64,000 nt of DNA from Bathynomus jamesi (Eukaryota; Arthropoda; Malacostraca; Isopoda; Cirolanidae). Made by a program: the position numbers and the translations under genes. Every line of letters starts with the position of its first letter. Positions within the stretch are counted from its first letter, which is position 1. Location of the stretch: contig JAJOZX010000880.1 in NCBI GenBank assembly GCA_023014485.1, forward strand, positions 970,001-1,034,000, given 5' to 3'. This document shows positions 54,822 through 64,000 of this stretch, in pieces. The notes beneath the pieces were generated by a model. That model saw only the letters and a list, made by a program, of their open reading frames with translations. It was not told the DNA's origin and did no database searches.

Positions 54822-54902
<81 letters not shown>
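54822..54902. repeat. (TA)n microsatellite
   Basis: About 80 bases of TA follow the mariner end. Confidence 0.95.
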
Positions 54903-54908
<6 letters not shown>

Positions 54909-55061
54909 GGTGGTATGAAATAATGGCTCTATTACATTGTTTGTATAAAAATAGTATTTGTTAAATAGGATTCTTTGTTTATTTGTTACTGGAATAATTT
55001 TAGGTTGAAAACACTTCCTAATTAATATTGAAGTAAATATAATTAATTTCTTCTTTTTCAG

Positions 55062-55445
55062 ACTGCGGCTATGACGAAAGTGGAATTGTTTATTCGTGGA
55101 ATACGAGTAGGATACTCTCAATCCACTTCTTTATCCCCTTGAATTGGGGGGGAAATGCGACCACTGGCGATGTTCTAACAATGAAGTGGGATCACGCGCA
55201 AATCGTCGTCGCCAATGATGGAAGTTTTGAAAGCAATTCATCGGTTGAAACGTCGTTCCTCGAACCGAGACGCTTTCGTCTCGGTTGGAATAGACTAAAT
55301 TTAACAATTGACAACGCAACATCGATTCTCGAAATTGTAGACGTCGACGGACGAGTTCTTCTTCAGAGTCGCGTAAACGTCACTGAAGAAGAAACTGTGA
55401 CAATCACCGTACGAGGATTATTTTCATTTGTCAACTGCAAATATG
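55062..55445 (+). CDS. Host gene exon 2: first extracellular module
   Basis: It enters after TTCTTTTTCAG. The frame gives CGYDESGIVYSWNTSRILSI, then NWGGNATTGDVLTMKWDHAQ, FRLGWNRLNLTIDNATSILE and VNVTEEETVTITVRGLFSFV, ending NCKY and one base before the donor GTTTGT. It looks like a beta-rich module of about 125 residues with sites for N-glycosylation (NTS, NAT, NSS, NLT, NAT, NVT). A Cys near each end could pair. The domain resembles nothing I can name. The module suits an extracellular or lumenal position, matching the signal peptide. Confidence 0.72.
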
Positions 55446-55526
55446 GTTTGTTTCTAACTTTGTTTGTTAAAGAGAGCTTTAAAGCATAAAGTTTACGAGT
55501 TATAAAAGTAGAATCAAACTTTCCTT

Positions 55527-55569
<43 letters not shown>

Positions 55570-55883
55570 GTCTTTATTGAGAAGATCACATTACCTAAGA
55601 TATACACCACATCCAATGTCATCCATTTTGGTTTACGCAATGTTGGCATTAATCTGGTTTTTTAGTGACGAGTAGTTTAATTACAGTATTCTTATGTGAA
55701 TATGCCGTTAGGAAGTATGACGACACCTTTTCAGGCAAAAAATTTTGAGATTCATTTCTATTTTTAGGAAGAAAAATAAGAAATCAAAATAGAATTAGTA
55801 ATATATATATATATATATATACTTATACATACATACATACATATATATATATATATAATATATATATATTATATATATATATA

Positions 55884-55920
<37 letters not shown>

Positions 55921-56024
55921 TCCCAGGCGGTTCGCCTCATTTTTCATTATTTCGTTATCTCTCCTCCTCGTGTGCAGAGACGTTCCTTAATACTTATGTC
56001 GTTTCTATTCATTATATATATATA

Positions 56025-57762
56025 CAGTATGTCCCACAAAAAGTACACCCAACTTTAGATTGTACTAACTCCTCCAAAAATTGAGATATTTCGGATCTGT
56101 TTGTTTGATTTAATATAGCAAATTATTCTTTGTTAACGTTCAAATTTATTCATGTTTAAACGAATTAGTGTTTAAGCATCTGCTTTTAACTGAAGGGTAC
56201 AACAAAATGGATTGCGCAAAATTGGTCAATGAAAAAATAATAATAGATACTTTAACATAATTTTAATAAGATACAAAGCAGATTTTTCTTTATTCCTTAT
56301 TACAAAAGTTATGCTTAGTTTCGTTTTCTTTCAACATGACCGCCATTCATATCGATACAAATCTGGAGTCGAGCTCTCATCTTCCCCATCACTCTTTTGA
56401 TAAGATCTGGAGTGTCTTTTAACAAGTTGATTTCAGCTGTGATGCGAGTCCTCAAATCATCTAAATTGATAGGTTGTGATGCAAATACTCTATTTTTCAA
56501 GTGACCCCATAAAAAGTAATCACACGGGATCAAGTCAGGGCTTCTGGGAGGCTATTCAATGTCATGGCCTGTAGCAATTACTCTTTGGTGGGAGACTTCC
56601 TGCAAGCGTTCCTTCACAATAACTCTCCTGTGAGCAGGAGCTCCGTCTTGCACCCACCAAATACGATTAAATCGGTTTCCATAAGCAATACGTAATTGTG
56701 GAAGGATTTCTCGGCCTATCATTTCTAGGTAAGCTTCACCATTTAGATTACCATCGTAAAAGACCGGGCCAATTAACGCTCCATTACCGCACATTCCTAC
56801 CCAGAGAGACAGTTTTTGTCTAGAGTTATTCTTTTCGTAGATATGATTTTCAGGTGGATGATTTTTTGGTGCATATTGACGGCAGATTTGTCTGTTCACT
56901 AGACCATTCATAAAAAAGGCCGCCTCATCTCCAACCACTAATTGTTCCGTGAATCTTTCTGGTTTTTCAAGAAACCACTGGGCAAACCTTAGCCGGCGAG
57001 GTAGATCTCCTTCAATGAGTTGATGTCGAATTTCCATTCTGTATGGGTACAAATTCAAATCCTCACGAACTATTCGATGAAATGACATTCGTGAGAGTTC
57101 TGTACCATTTCGCCTGGTGGACACTTTTGGATGTCTCTCTAATAAATGCCGAACATGCTGAATGTTCTTGTCTATTCTTACCGTCTTCGGATGGCCTGAA
57201 CGTCCTTTGTTCAAATTGAGGACCGTTCCTTCTTCTTTGTATTTCCGAACATTCTTCAAAATTGTATGTTTAGTTGGAGAAGCTCTATCGGGAAATTGCA
57301 GTTCGAAGGTATTCTGAACTTATTTTAAGCTTTTAGTTTGCAGATAAGTTGTGACCATGAGAACGCGCTGCCTTCGTGTAAACTGCATGATAAGGGTTTC
57401 AAAGTTATTTATAAATTTAGTAATTCAGATTCTTCATTTATATGTATGACTCGTATCTTAGATACAAAAGTTCCAATTATTTAAAAAAAATATTTGCAAT
57501 ATCCTTCGACGTAAAAAGTAGCACATTGGTTAAAGCAAGAGGAGCTATCTGGCTGGGAGAAATGATCATTCCGCGCAACCCATTTTGCTGTACCCCTCAG
57601 TTAAAAGCAGATGTTTAAACACTAAATCGTTTAAACATGAATAAATTTGAAAGTTAAAGAATAATTTGCCATATTAAATCAAACAAACAGATCCGAAATA
57701 TCTCAATTTTTGGAGGAGTTAGTACAATCTAAAGTTGGGTGTACTTTTTGTGGGACATACTG
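56025..57762 (-). mobile_element. Mariner-like element with long terminal inverted repeats
   Basis: The ends CAGTATGTCCCACAAAAAGT and ACTTTTTGTGGGACATACTG are inverted, and the repeat extends about 190 bases inward (for example AAGCATCTGCTTTTAACTGA at 56178 against TCAGTTAAAAGCAGATGTTT at 57598). It is about 1.74 kb with one full-length transposase frame. Confidence 0.93.
56315..57388 (-). pseudogene. Full-length mariner transposase with two in-frame stops
   Basis: From ATG at 57388, a single frame of 357 codons: MQFTRRQRVLMVTTYLQTKS, a stop (TAA) after SLK, then helix-turn-helix sequence (KHTILKNVRKYKEEGTVLNL, SRMSFHRIVREDLNLYPYRM), VVGDEAAFFMNGLVNRQ (first acid), WWVQDGAPAHRRVIV (second) and SPDLIPCDYFLWGHLKNRVF (third), ending HVERKRN. 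A second stop, TAG, stands before PPRSPDL where Trp is usual. No frameshift is needed. The three catalytic Asp positions are all present, so this is the most complete transposase copy in the window. Confidence 0.92.
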
Positions 57763-57849
57763 ATATATGGACGTTGACTGAACAGTAAACATTTGAAGAG
57801 GTCACGAAAGTAGCGAAGTTGGGAGGAAATTCCATTTTCTCGAAACGGA

Positions 57850-58075
57850 AAATCATCGAAATTTGAAACCTAATCTAACTTAACTTAATAGATCAGATTA
57901 ATATCTTTGTGGTAGGTCTTATTAGGTTAAGCTTGCTTGTGAGAGGTTAGATTTGGTTAAATGCAATTGGGTTAGGTTAGATTAGGTTTCGACGGTTTTC
58001 CGTTCGATGATTTTCCGTTCGAGAAAATGGCGGAATCTCTGCAAAAAATGTGTAACTTTTAACATTTTAATTTTA

Positions 58076-58080
<5 letters not shown>
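57850..58080. repeat. Scattered TTAGG-like sequence
   Basis: CTAATCTAACTTAACTTAAT and GGGTTAGGTTAGATTAGGTT occur here. The words GAAAATCATCGAAA and TTTTCCGTTCGATGATTTTC suggest an imperfect inverted repeat (57836-57860 against 57993-58025). Confidence 0.6.
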
Positions 58081-58141
<61 letters not shown>

Positions 58142-58167
58142 ACTTTTAATTTTTTATTTTATTCATT

Positions 58168-58212
<45 letters not shown>
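58079..58212. repeat. (TA)n, (CA)n and (AAT)n microsatellites
   Basis: TA repeats at 58079-58129 run into CACACACACAC; AAT repeats lie at 58174-58212. TTCTCGAAA/AAAATGGCGGAAT words appear on both sides. Confidence 0.9.
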
Positions 58213-58213
<1 letters not shown>

Positions 58214-58283
58214 GAGAAAATGGCGGAATTTCTGCCAAAAAAAGTATGACAATTAATTTTTAAATTTGGATCTTTTCGGTATG

Positions 58284-58706
58284 AGGGTCCCCACTAAAAT
58301 CTACATTATTCTACTTCTTTTCACCTTTTTATTACTATTCACTACATTTTAACTTGGAGAAACTAACCTAACCTAACCAACCTAACCTAACCAACCTAAC
58401 CTAACCAACCTAACCTAACTTAACCCCAACCTAACTTAACCCCAACCTAACCTAACTTAACCCCAACCTAACCTAACCTAACCTAACCAATGAGGAGGCA
58501 AAGGCACAAAGTGAAAGATTTATTCAATGCAATATTACATCACATTTACAATATTCCCAAAATCTAAAAAAAAGTGAAAGAATAAATTTAGGTTGGTTAG
58601 GTTAGGTTAGGTTAGTTTCTCCAAGTTAAAATGTACTGGATAGTAAGAAAAAGGTCAAAAGAAGTAGAATAATGTAAATTTTAGTTGTTTTAGTGCAGAG
58701 GCCCTC
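58284..58706. repeat. Inverted repeat enclosing a CCTAA telomere-like array
   Basis: The left arm (58284-58400, GAGGGTCCCCACTAAAATCT to AACTTGGAGAAACTAACC) and right arm (58590-58706, GGTTAGTTTCTCCAAGTTAA to GAGGCCCTC) are inverted. Between them is about 130 bases of CCTAACCTAACCAACCTAAC and CCTAACTTAACCCCAACC units (58355-58490). Arthropod telomeres are (TTAGG)n, i.e. (CCTAA)n. The same units reappear inverted at 58595-58612. Confidence 0.85.
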
Positions 58707-58738
58707 AAAACAAAAACATCCTTTAATTTATCCCCTTT

Positions 58739-58795
<57 letters not shown>

Positions 58796-58797
58796 TA
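58739..58797. repeat. (TA)n microsatellite
   Basis: TA repeats lie in intron 2. Confidence 0.9.
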
Positions 58798-58957
58798 ACC
58801 TATACTAATAATGAGTATTTGATTAGTTAAAAGAGGAAAAATATTGATTAATTTAAGAAAAATGTTAATTGTTTACGTGAATATTTATTTGATATTAAAT
58901 GTTAATTAAGCGAATATTTAAAATTAACCTTTTTATTATTTGCAAAAACATTTTCAG

Positions 58958-59259
58958 ATTGGAAATTGTATTACATCAGTGGAACACGATTGAACAACTT
59001 CACTCTTCCAACAATGTTCAAAGAAAATCTTTTGCGAATCCGGTTTTACTCACCTTCAGAGGAGGAGTTTAAAATTAACATAAGTTTAAAAACAAAGTCT
59101 TTCGTCCTTTGCCAAAACAAGAGCTTTGATGGTCACTCTGGTGACATTGTTCCTCTTCATCTGAATAAGAAATGCGTCCAAAGATTACATCTTGACGATA
59201 CATTGTCTCCTCGGACCTATTACGAATTAAACTTGACTCTTTCTTCTTTCGACCAAAAG
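58958..59259 (+). CDS. Host gene exon 3: second extracellular module
   Basis: It enters after ACATTTTCAG, completing an Asp codon with the last base of exon 2 (KY-D-WKLYYIS). The frame gives WKLYYISGTRLNNFTLPTMF, then ENLLRIRFYSPSEEEFKINI, KTKSFVLCQNKSFDGHSGDI, HLNKKCVQRLHLDDTLS and YYELNLTLSSFDQK, before donor GTAAAAAAA at 59260. It has NFT, NIS, NKS and NLT glycosylation sites and two cysteines. It seems to be a second module of about 100 residues of the same beta-rich style. Phase and acceptor agree with the upstream exon. Function is not recognised. Confidence 0.72.
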
Positions 59260-59554
59260 GTAAAAAAATGAGGTTCATTTTTGTCCTTTTAAACCAAATC
59301 ATTACTAAAAAAAAGTTCATTAAAATGTGGTGCGCAAAAATAGCTTATTATAAAGACTAAAGATGTCTTTTTGTCAAAAAAAGGTTTACTTAAAGAAAGT
59401 TCATTTTAAGAAAAGTAAAAAAATTCAATTCTTTTTACAGCTAAAAAATGGGGTGCGACTTTTAAGTCTATTTAAATGTAACTTTTAATCGCGGTCTTTT
59501 CTCCTTTTAAACAGCTTCACCTCTTTCTTTCTCATATATACAGTATATATATAT

Positions 59555-59587
<33 letters not shown>

Positions 59588-59697
59588 ATTTCTTTCAATG
59601 AAGAGGAAAACTGCGAATGTTTTTTTGTTTTAATGGAAAAAGAATGACGTTAACAAAAAACAGTTAAATTTAACATGTTTTCTTTGATGTTTTTCAG
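59260..59697 (+). other. Host gene intron 3
   Basis: It runs GTAAAAAA to TTTTTCAG. It holds a short (TA)n/(GT)n tract at 59535-59587 and otherwise nothing recognised. Confidence 0.65.
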
Positions 59698-59851
59698 GAT
59701 TATCAAAGTTTGGGAGATTACTCATTCAACTTAATACAAGTCCATGTTTTGGGAGCAAAGGACGTTCGGGTAGCGACTCGGGATCAGTTCCCAGTCGAAG
59801 TCTTTTATGAGGACGTCTTCCCGCCACAACAACCTGAAGAGGATGATCAAG
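59698..59851 (+). CDS. Host gene exon 4: end of module and acidic stalk
   Basis: It enters in phase 0 after GTTTTTCAG and gives DYQSLGDYSFNLIQVHVLGA, KDVRVATRDQFPVEVFYEDV and FPPQQPEEDDQ, ending with one base before a strong donor GTAAGATG at 59852. The first part completes the second module. The Pro- and acid-rich end looks like an extracellular stalk. Intron 3 before it (59260-59697) is 438 bases and holds TA and GT repeats. Confidence 0.72.
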
Positions 59852-59952
59852 GTAAGATGAAAAGGAGACAATTCAGTTTACGCATCAAACGTACACACAT
59901 TCACCCATACACTCTCACTCTTTTTAGACTTTATATATATATATACTGACTG

Positions 59953-60240
59953 CGAATTCATCGGCCCCGGGTTCGAATCGTACGAGGGTAGGCGGCGCGT
60001 AGTTCACTCAGCTGTTCATCCTTCCATACCAAAAAAAAAATGGTTGGTAAATAAATGGGTACCTTTGGTAGCCTAGTGGTTAAGATGTCGAGCTGCTGAT
60101 CGGCAGGTTGTGAGATCGAGTCCGGACGAAGACTTGGTAATTTCTGACTGGGTCGTGGTTCGGATTCCACGTCAAGCTGTAGGTCTAAGGTGGGTCAATA
60201 AGCGTTCGGATGAACAATTCTGGCGGAAACGAAGTAACTA
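59953..60240 (+). mobile_element. tRNA-derived SINE (composite)
   Basis: It contains RNA polymerase III-type boxes. A truncated first unit has a B-box-like GGTTCGAATC (59970). A second unit has an A-box-like TAGCCTAGTGGTTAAG (60069) and B-box-like GATCGAGTCC (60114). A third B-box-like GGTTCGGATTCC is at 60157. The parts are joined by an A-run (60031-60040) and TGGTTGGTAAATAAATGGGT. It lies within intron 4, in the gene's sense orientation. No true tRNA cloverleaf is implied. Confidence 0.78.
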
Positions 60241-60283
60241 ACGAAAGTTATCTACATAGGCCCTACTTTCGTTAGTTACTTCG

Positions 60284-60319
<36 letters not shown>

Positions 60320-60463
60320 AAATGGGATGAATTTCATACTTAAACACGTGAAACGAACGAATGATGAAAACCCACATCAAAAAGAAAAATTTATTCCCTG
60401 ACGAGGTGTATAACTGAGTACACGAAAGATCTTGGAATATTTTTTTCTTTTTCCTGTGGGTTT

Positions 60464-60497
<34 letters not shown>

Positions 60498-61035
60498 TAT
60501 ATTGTCTTTATTGATTGCTTAATTTAAAGAAATAATTAAAAAATGTGACTGAAAAAGTAATTATGAAATGTGATGAAATTAAATGTGTTTTAAAATGATT
60601 TCCGCCAAAATTGGTTCCTCTTTTTTCAAATTTAAACGAGCAGAACCTTCGGCTCCGTGCACTATGGGCGGAGCTTGTGCTTCGCAAACTCGCCTACGGC
60701 GAGGGCGCGTTAGGGTTACCTCTTTTGGGGAAGATCATTCTCCCTCTCCCCCTAAAATACCCTCACCCCCCTTTATGCAACTTGGGGGCTAACCCCCTCC
60801 CCCATTACCCCCCACCCCCAGGGAGGGAAGGGGCTGGCATCTCGCAACACTTGATCAACATTGCAATTGCGTGTGCATTCGTTAGAAATGGGTAGTTGGA
60901 AGATTGCGTAACACTTTTTTCATTTTTTTATATTTTTCAAAGGAAATGGAAGAAAATGGAGGTGTTTTTTTCAATAGTTAAGGATTTCGATTCCATTTTG
61001 GAAAATCTCGAAACCAAATTGAGTTTTTCTTTCAG
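60241..61035 (+). other. Rest of host gene intron 4
   Basis: It holds a small inverted repeat, GAAGTAACTAACGAAAGT against ACTTTCGTTAGTTACTTC (60230-60284), TA arrays (60285-60318, 60466-60495) and a GC- and C-rich stretch (60640-60840) with no coding evidence beyond open frames caused by composition. Confidence 0.55.
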
Positions 61036-61095
61036 ATAATGACGAACACCTTCTGGAGGATACGTCTTTGTCTGATGGAACAACGCCCCTTTCTG
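61036..61095 (+). CDS. Host gene exon 5: acidic stalk continuation
   Basis: This is a short exon of 60 bases. After TTTCTTTCAG it completes an Asp codon and gives NDEHLLEDTSLSDGTTPLS, then one base before donor GTAAGTTT at 61096. It is acidic, with several Ser/Thr, as in a flexible, possibly O-glycosylated stalk. The length is a multiple of three and both flanking phases are 1, so it could be skipped without changing the frame. Confidence 0.62.
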
Positions 61096-61273
61096 GTAAG
61101 TTTTCAAAACGGATCTCTCACACACACAACACACACACACACAATATCATTATTAATACTTCTCTTCTCCGTTTTAAGGATCGTAACATTGAATTTCATT
61201 CAATAACATTGAAATTGTTTGAATTAAACAATTTATTTTTAATAAAATCATTTGCAGAAAAATAAATGTACTT

Positions 61274-61400
61274 TTGTTGTAATAGGCCACGCTCACTTTC
61301 GTTGTAATAGGCCACGCTCACTTTCGTTGTAATAGGCCACGCTCACTTTTGTTGTAATAGGCCACGCTCACTTTTGTTGTAATAGGCCACGCTCACTTTC
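61274..61400. repeat. 25-bp minisatellite, about five units
   Basis: GTTGTAATAGGCCACGCTCA plus CTTTC or CTTTT is repeated about five times with near-perfect conservation. Confidence 0.94.
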
Positions 61401-61460
61401 TAAGGTTAAACTCACTCAGGACTTACGATTAAATACTGCGTGCAAATATCACTCTACTCG

Positions 61461-61776
61461 GATCACTTTAACATATTGCTTCCCAAAGCATTCGGGAAGC
61501 AATATGTTAAAGTGATCCCTCCTGGGAAGCAATATGTTAAAGTGATATACACTGGGAAGCAACATGTTAAAGAGAGGTTCCTGGGAAGCAACATGTTAAA
61601 GAGAGGTTTCTGGGAAGCAACATGTTAAAGAGAGGTTTCTGGGAAGCAACATGTTAAAGAGAGGTTCCTGGGACGCAATATGTTAAAGAGAGGTTCCTGG
61701 GAAGCAATATGTTAAAGAGAGGTTCCTGGGAAGCAATATGTTAAAGAGAGGTTCCTGGGAAGCAATATGTTAGAGA
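61461..61776. repeat. 29-30-bp minisatellite, about ten units, with inverted first unit
   Basis: The unit GGGAAGCAATATGTTAAAGA plus GAGGTTCCT recurs about ten times from 61495. Just before it, GATCACTTTAACATATTGCT TCCC (61461-61484) is the inverse of the first unit, making a hairpin around AAAGCATTC. The first two units carry GTGATCC/GTGATAT variants matching the inverted piece. Later units alternate CAACATG and CAATATG. Confidence 0.94.
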
Positions 61777-62085
61777 TCCGTCTACTCATAAAACTTGCTA
61801 AAAACTCATTTTACGCAATTTCAACTTTAGAAGAGTTTAAAAGTGATCAGTTTAAATTTAATGTTAATATTACAATTTAGCGACAGACAGAGAACATTAT
61901 TGTAATTTTTATAGGAAACGTTCACTTCTTCGTCTGTTCATAATTTTGTTTGGAAGTGTGACGAAGTCTTTTCTCAACTTCCTTCAAGGAATTTAGTAAT
62001 TGATGCAAAAGAGGCGGAGCGACACGTATGATTGATTATTATTTAACGCTCTTTCGACCAATAAAAAGCTTGGATTTTATACAGG

Positions 62086-62125
62086 GTGTTCATTTTATCA
62101 GTTAACCCAAAGAAATGCAAATATA
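62086..62125. mobile_element. Solitary mariner-type terminus
   Basis: TACAGGGTGTTCATTTTATC resembles mariner ends (TACAGGGTGTCC-type). No matching inverted end was found downstream. Confidence 0.5.
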
Positions 62126-63024
62126 AAAAATAAATAAAAAGGAACTACGATTCAGAGATACACGAACTTTGTGTATGTGGTATTGTTATAGGGTACGTCT
62201 GATTTGCGTGACTTAAGAATGTAAGGTGTATTCGCGTGCCTGCTAGAGAACGATGGTGAAATTAAGATGTTGAACAATTATTCAACTATTTTGTTGTGGA
62301 CACTTCTCACTTAATTGAATAATATTGTTTGCAATTTAAAAACTTTGGTTGTAATTTTTTTTGGTTCTTCTCTGAACTATTTTAATTTTGCACATCGTAT
62401 ATTTAGACTTAGTTTGTTAATAGGTACAGTACCTCTTGAAATATTTTTTAGGGTATTTGAAGAGGGGGTATAGAGAAGTAAGGGCAGGAACGAGAAGTTG
62501 TTCTCAAAGTAAATCATAATGAATGGGTATTATCTCTGCCAAAAGCGTATGATGCAGTGCTGATTGGTAAAAGTGAGCGAGAGTCGCAGAGACTGAATGA
62601 AGGTGTGTGGAAGTTTGTAAAAGGCGACTATAAGCGCGAATGCAGACGAGAGAAAGGTAATGGTGGTGCGTGGAAGGGGTCGTAATACGAGGTGTGAAAT
62701 AGTTAGAGGCGGAATAACGCTGGAAAGTCTGGTAAGCAAAGAATGGTCAGAATGGTTTTTGTTTAAATGCGGCGAAAATCCTGCAATAAAACCTTCGCTT
62801 AAACCTTGCTACGAGCCGTACATTTCCTTCACCTAATCGGCCTTGTCTTGACCGCCTTTTACGTCTCTTGTATTCACCCGAAGAAGAAGAGACGCTTTTG
62901 AAATTCGAACGTTTTCCTCATTTGAATAAACTATAAAATGAGAGATCAAAACATGGTTGTTGAAGCGTTTCTGATTCGAAAGTTGTCCTCATTCATTACA
63001 ATATTTTACTCGTATTCCTTCCAG

Positions 63025-63126
63025 CCCTGATCCCAAAATAATATTTATCACACTCACATCATCGCTTCTCTTCTGCTGCTCATTGTATGCGTTGGATTCG
63101 TTATTCTCGTTACATTGTACGTGAAG
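63025..63126 (+). CDS. Host gene exon 6: transmembrane segment, frame conflict
   Basis: Between acceptor CTTCCAG and donor GTAAGAAA is a 102-base exon. One frame encodes IIASLLLLIVCVGFVILVTL followed by YVK, an excellent single membrane span. However, exon 5 enters in phase 1, which gives ALIPK then TAA, and the hydrophobic frame itself has a TGA at 63028-63030 upstream. Loss of one A from the AAAA run at 63035-63038 would connect phase 1 to the membrane frame. So this is either a sequence error, a damaged allele or a wrong exon boundary. The protein would be a type I membrane protein. Confidence 0.5.
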
Positions 63127-63263
63127 GTAAGAAAGGTTACCGTTTTTCACTTACTCACCCTCATTTAATCCTCCCTCTGCTGACTACGAGGGGGGAGAGT
63201 CCCCCCTGCCTGAAAACTACAATAGAAGGGCAGTAATTAATGTCTTAATTTCTTTTTCTGTAG

Positions 63264-63325
63264 ATGAGCGGGACAGTTTGCACAGACGCGTTCTAATAGA
63301 ACTTGATAAGCGGCCATCAGTGTAG
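63264..63325 (+). CDS. Host gene exon 7: short cytoplasmic tail (uncertain frame)
   Basis: It follows TTTTTCTGTAG. Joined in phase 1 it reads DERDSLHRRVLIELDKRPSV then TAG at 63323-63325. Joined in phase 0 (as the membrane frame requires) it reads MSGTVCTDAF then TAA at 63294-63296. Either gives a short basic or neutral tail. A polyadenylation-like AATAAA lies at 63478-63483. The choice depends on resolving exon 6. Confidence 0.42.
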
Positions 63326-63477
63326 AAAAGTGTTTTTGCACTTAACAACGTTTGCTAAAGAAATGTGAAAATTTACTAATCAATCCCCTTTTCTGAAATC
63401 TGAATTTGTTTTATAAAGTAACTAATTTTAAAGGTTTCCTTCATTAATATTTGAGATAATATGATAGTGTTCAATGG

Positions 63478-63483
63478 AATAAA
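63478..63483 (+). terminator. Candidate polyadenylation signal of the host gene
   Basis: AATAAA lies about 155-185 bases after the possible stop codons, in otherwise non-coding sequence. Confidence 0.4.
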
Positions 63484-64000
63484 TATAGTACCAGTATGAA
63501 ATAAGCAGTGCCGTTTAGTGGCACTCTTCGTAGATAGATAGTTTGAGAATAAAAAACATGAATACAAATATAGATTAAAAGCTTGTTTCCGCCGTTTTAT
63601 CACGCTCGTGGTAGGGCAGTAAAGGCTGTACAGTAAATGTTTGAAAAATCAACTGTGATTGGCCAGTATCAATCAATCACCGTTCTTCTCATTACTTTGA
63701 TGATAATTACGACCAATGGTCATAAAAATGGTGGAAAGACCTTTGAATCTATATTGTACAGTACAATGAGAAAATGGGCCTCATAGCTTTCTCGAAATAC
63801 CATTCTGGTCCTTTTTGGCACTGTGCCTGCGTAAGTTTTTCTACCCTGGAGTTTCTCTTTGGTTAGCGAGCATCCCAGAGTTTTACTTTTAACCCTATAA
63901 AAACAGTGCTCAAACCATACTCTAAGGTTGATTGTGACTAGGTAACGGATAGACGGACGGAGAGATGAATATTTCGCTCTATTACTTACCTTTATTTTCC
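63484..64000. other. No gene seen
   Basis: This is unassigned sequence downstream of the host gene. No terminal repeat, RNA gene or supported frame was recognised. Confidence 0.4.

Larger units (their letters stand above)
51806..55061 (+). other. Host gene intron 1
   Basis: It runs GTAAGTAT to TTCTTTTTCAG, about 3.3 kb. It contains a Tc1-like element, a deleted mariner and large (TA)n tracts. Confidence 0.7.
55446..58957 (+). other. Host gene intron 2
   Basis: It runs GTTTGTTT to ACATTTTCAG, about 3.5 kb. It contains (AAT)n at 55531-55569, TA repeats at 55800-55920 with a CATA run, a mariner, and a telomere-like inverted repeat. Confidence 0.65.
61096..63024 (+). other. Host gene intron 5
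   Basis: It runs GTAAGTTT to CTTCCAG, about 1.9 kb. It has two minisatellites, a lone mariner end near 62087 and otherwise unassigned sequence. 62140-63020 shows no recognised gene; short frames at 62530-62739 look fortuitous. Confidence 0.6.

Noticed and set aside
60067..60124. Possible tRNA gene from A- and B-box words
   Set aside because: The A and B boxes are part of a SINE body; no convincing cloverleaf or acceptor-stem pairing was seen.
60583..60895. Two overlapping frames in the C-rich part of intron 4
   Set aside because: They are open because of composition and lie inside an intron with good splice signals on both sides.
61461..61776. Regular 29-30-base repeats resembling a CRISPR array
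   Set aside because: There are no unique spacers between units, no cas genes are near, and the genome is eukaryotic. It is a minisatellite.
62530..62739. Short minus-strand frame in intron 5
   Set aside because: There is no recognisable motif and no splice signal; the opposite strand also gives only interrupted frames.

Overview
The window looks like intergenic and intronic DNA from an arthropod, most likely a decapod crustacean. The evidence is arthropod-type TTAGG/CCTAA arrays, tRNA-derived SINE boxes, many (TA)n, (GT)n and (AAT)n arrays, canonical GT-AG introns, and a dense mixture of mariner, hAT, Tc1, BEL/Pao, Ty3/gypsy, CR1/jockey-type and Penelope-like elements. The species assignment is inference. 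No bacterial or viral operon structure is present.

Layout. 1-6.1 kb: a Merlin-type transposase remnant, a foldback repeat, a 5'-truncated non-LTR retrotransposon RNase H on the minus strand, and a frameshifted ZMYM/TTF-type hAT transposase on the minus strand. 6.16-26.95 kb: a Ty3/gypsy element with 5-bp target duplication AGTTA. It is split by a BEL/Pao element (8.57-25.02 kb, duplication GGACG). That element is itself split in gag by a second BEL/Pao element (10.09-18.08 kb, duplication TCACC) and in pol by a composite hAT MITE (20.19-20.54 kb, duplication CTATTACA). 26.96-29.52 kb: a DNA transposon with CACTA ends, a TTA duplication and a decayed transposase of a family I know only as uncharacterised arthropod proteins. 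29.9-42.5 kb: several hAT remnants, a palindromic mariner, other deleted mariners and an apparent 18S rRNA fragment. 42.5-50.2 kb: a decayed CR1-like retrotransposon (endonuclease plus RT) and a 2.7-kb head-to-head Penelope palindrome. 50.3-51.1 kb: a small hAT MITE and tandem repeats.

51.7-63.3 kb carries the only convincing host gene, on the plus strand. It has about seven exons. It encodes a signal peptide, two glycosylation-rich extracellular modules, an acidic stalk and a hydrophobic transmembrane exon. Its introns hold a Tc1-like element, two mariners, a telomere-like inverted repeat, a SINE and two minisatellites. A reading-frame conflict in the transmembrane exon leaves open whether the gene is intact.

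Two themes run through the window. First, hAT-type ends share a CAGTGATGGGCA-like core, but each carries its own short subterminal word array. Second, inverted duplications recur at every scale, from 55 bp to 2.7 kb. Several coding breaks fall in A-runs, so some frameshifts may be assembly errors.
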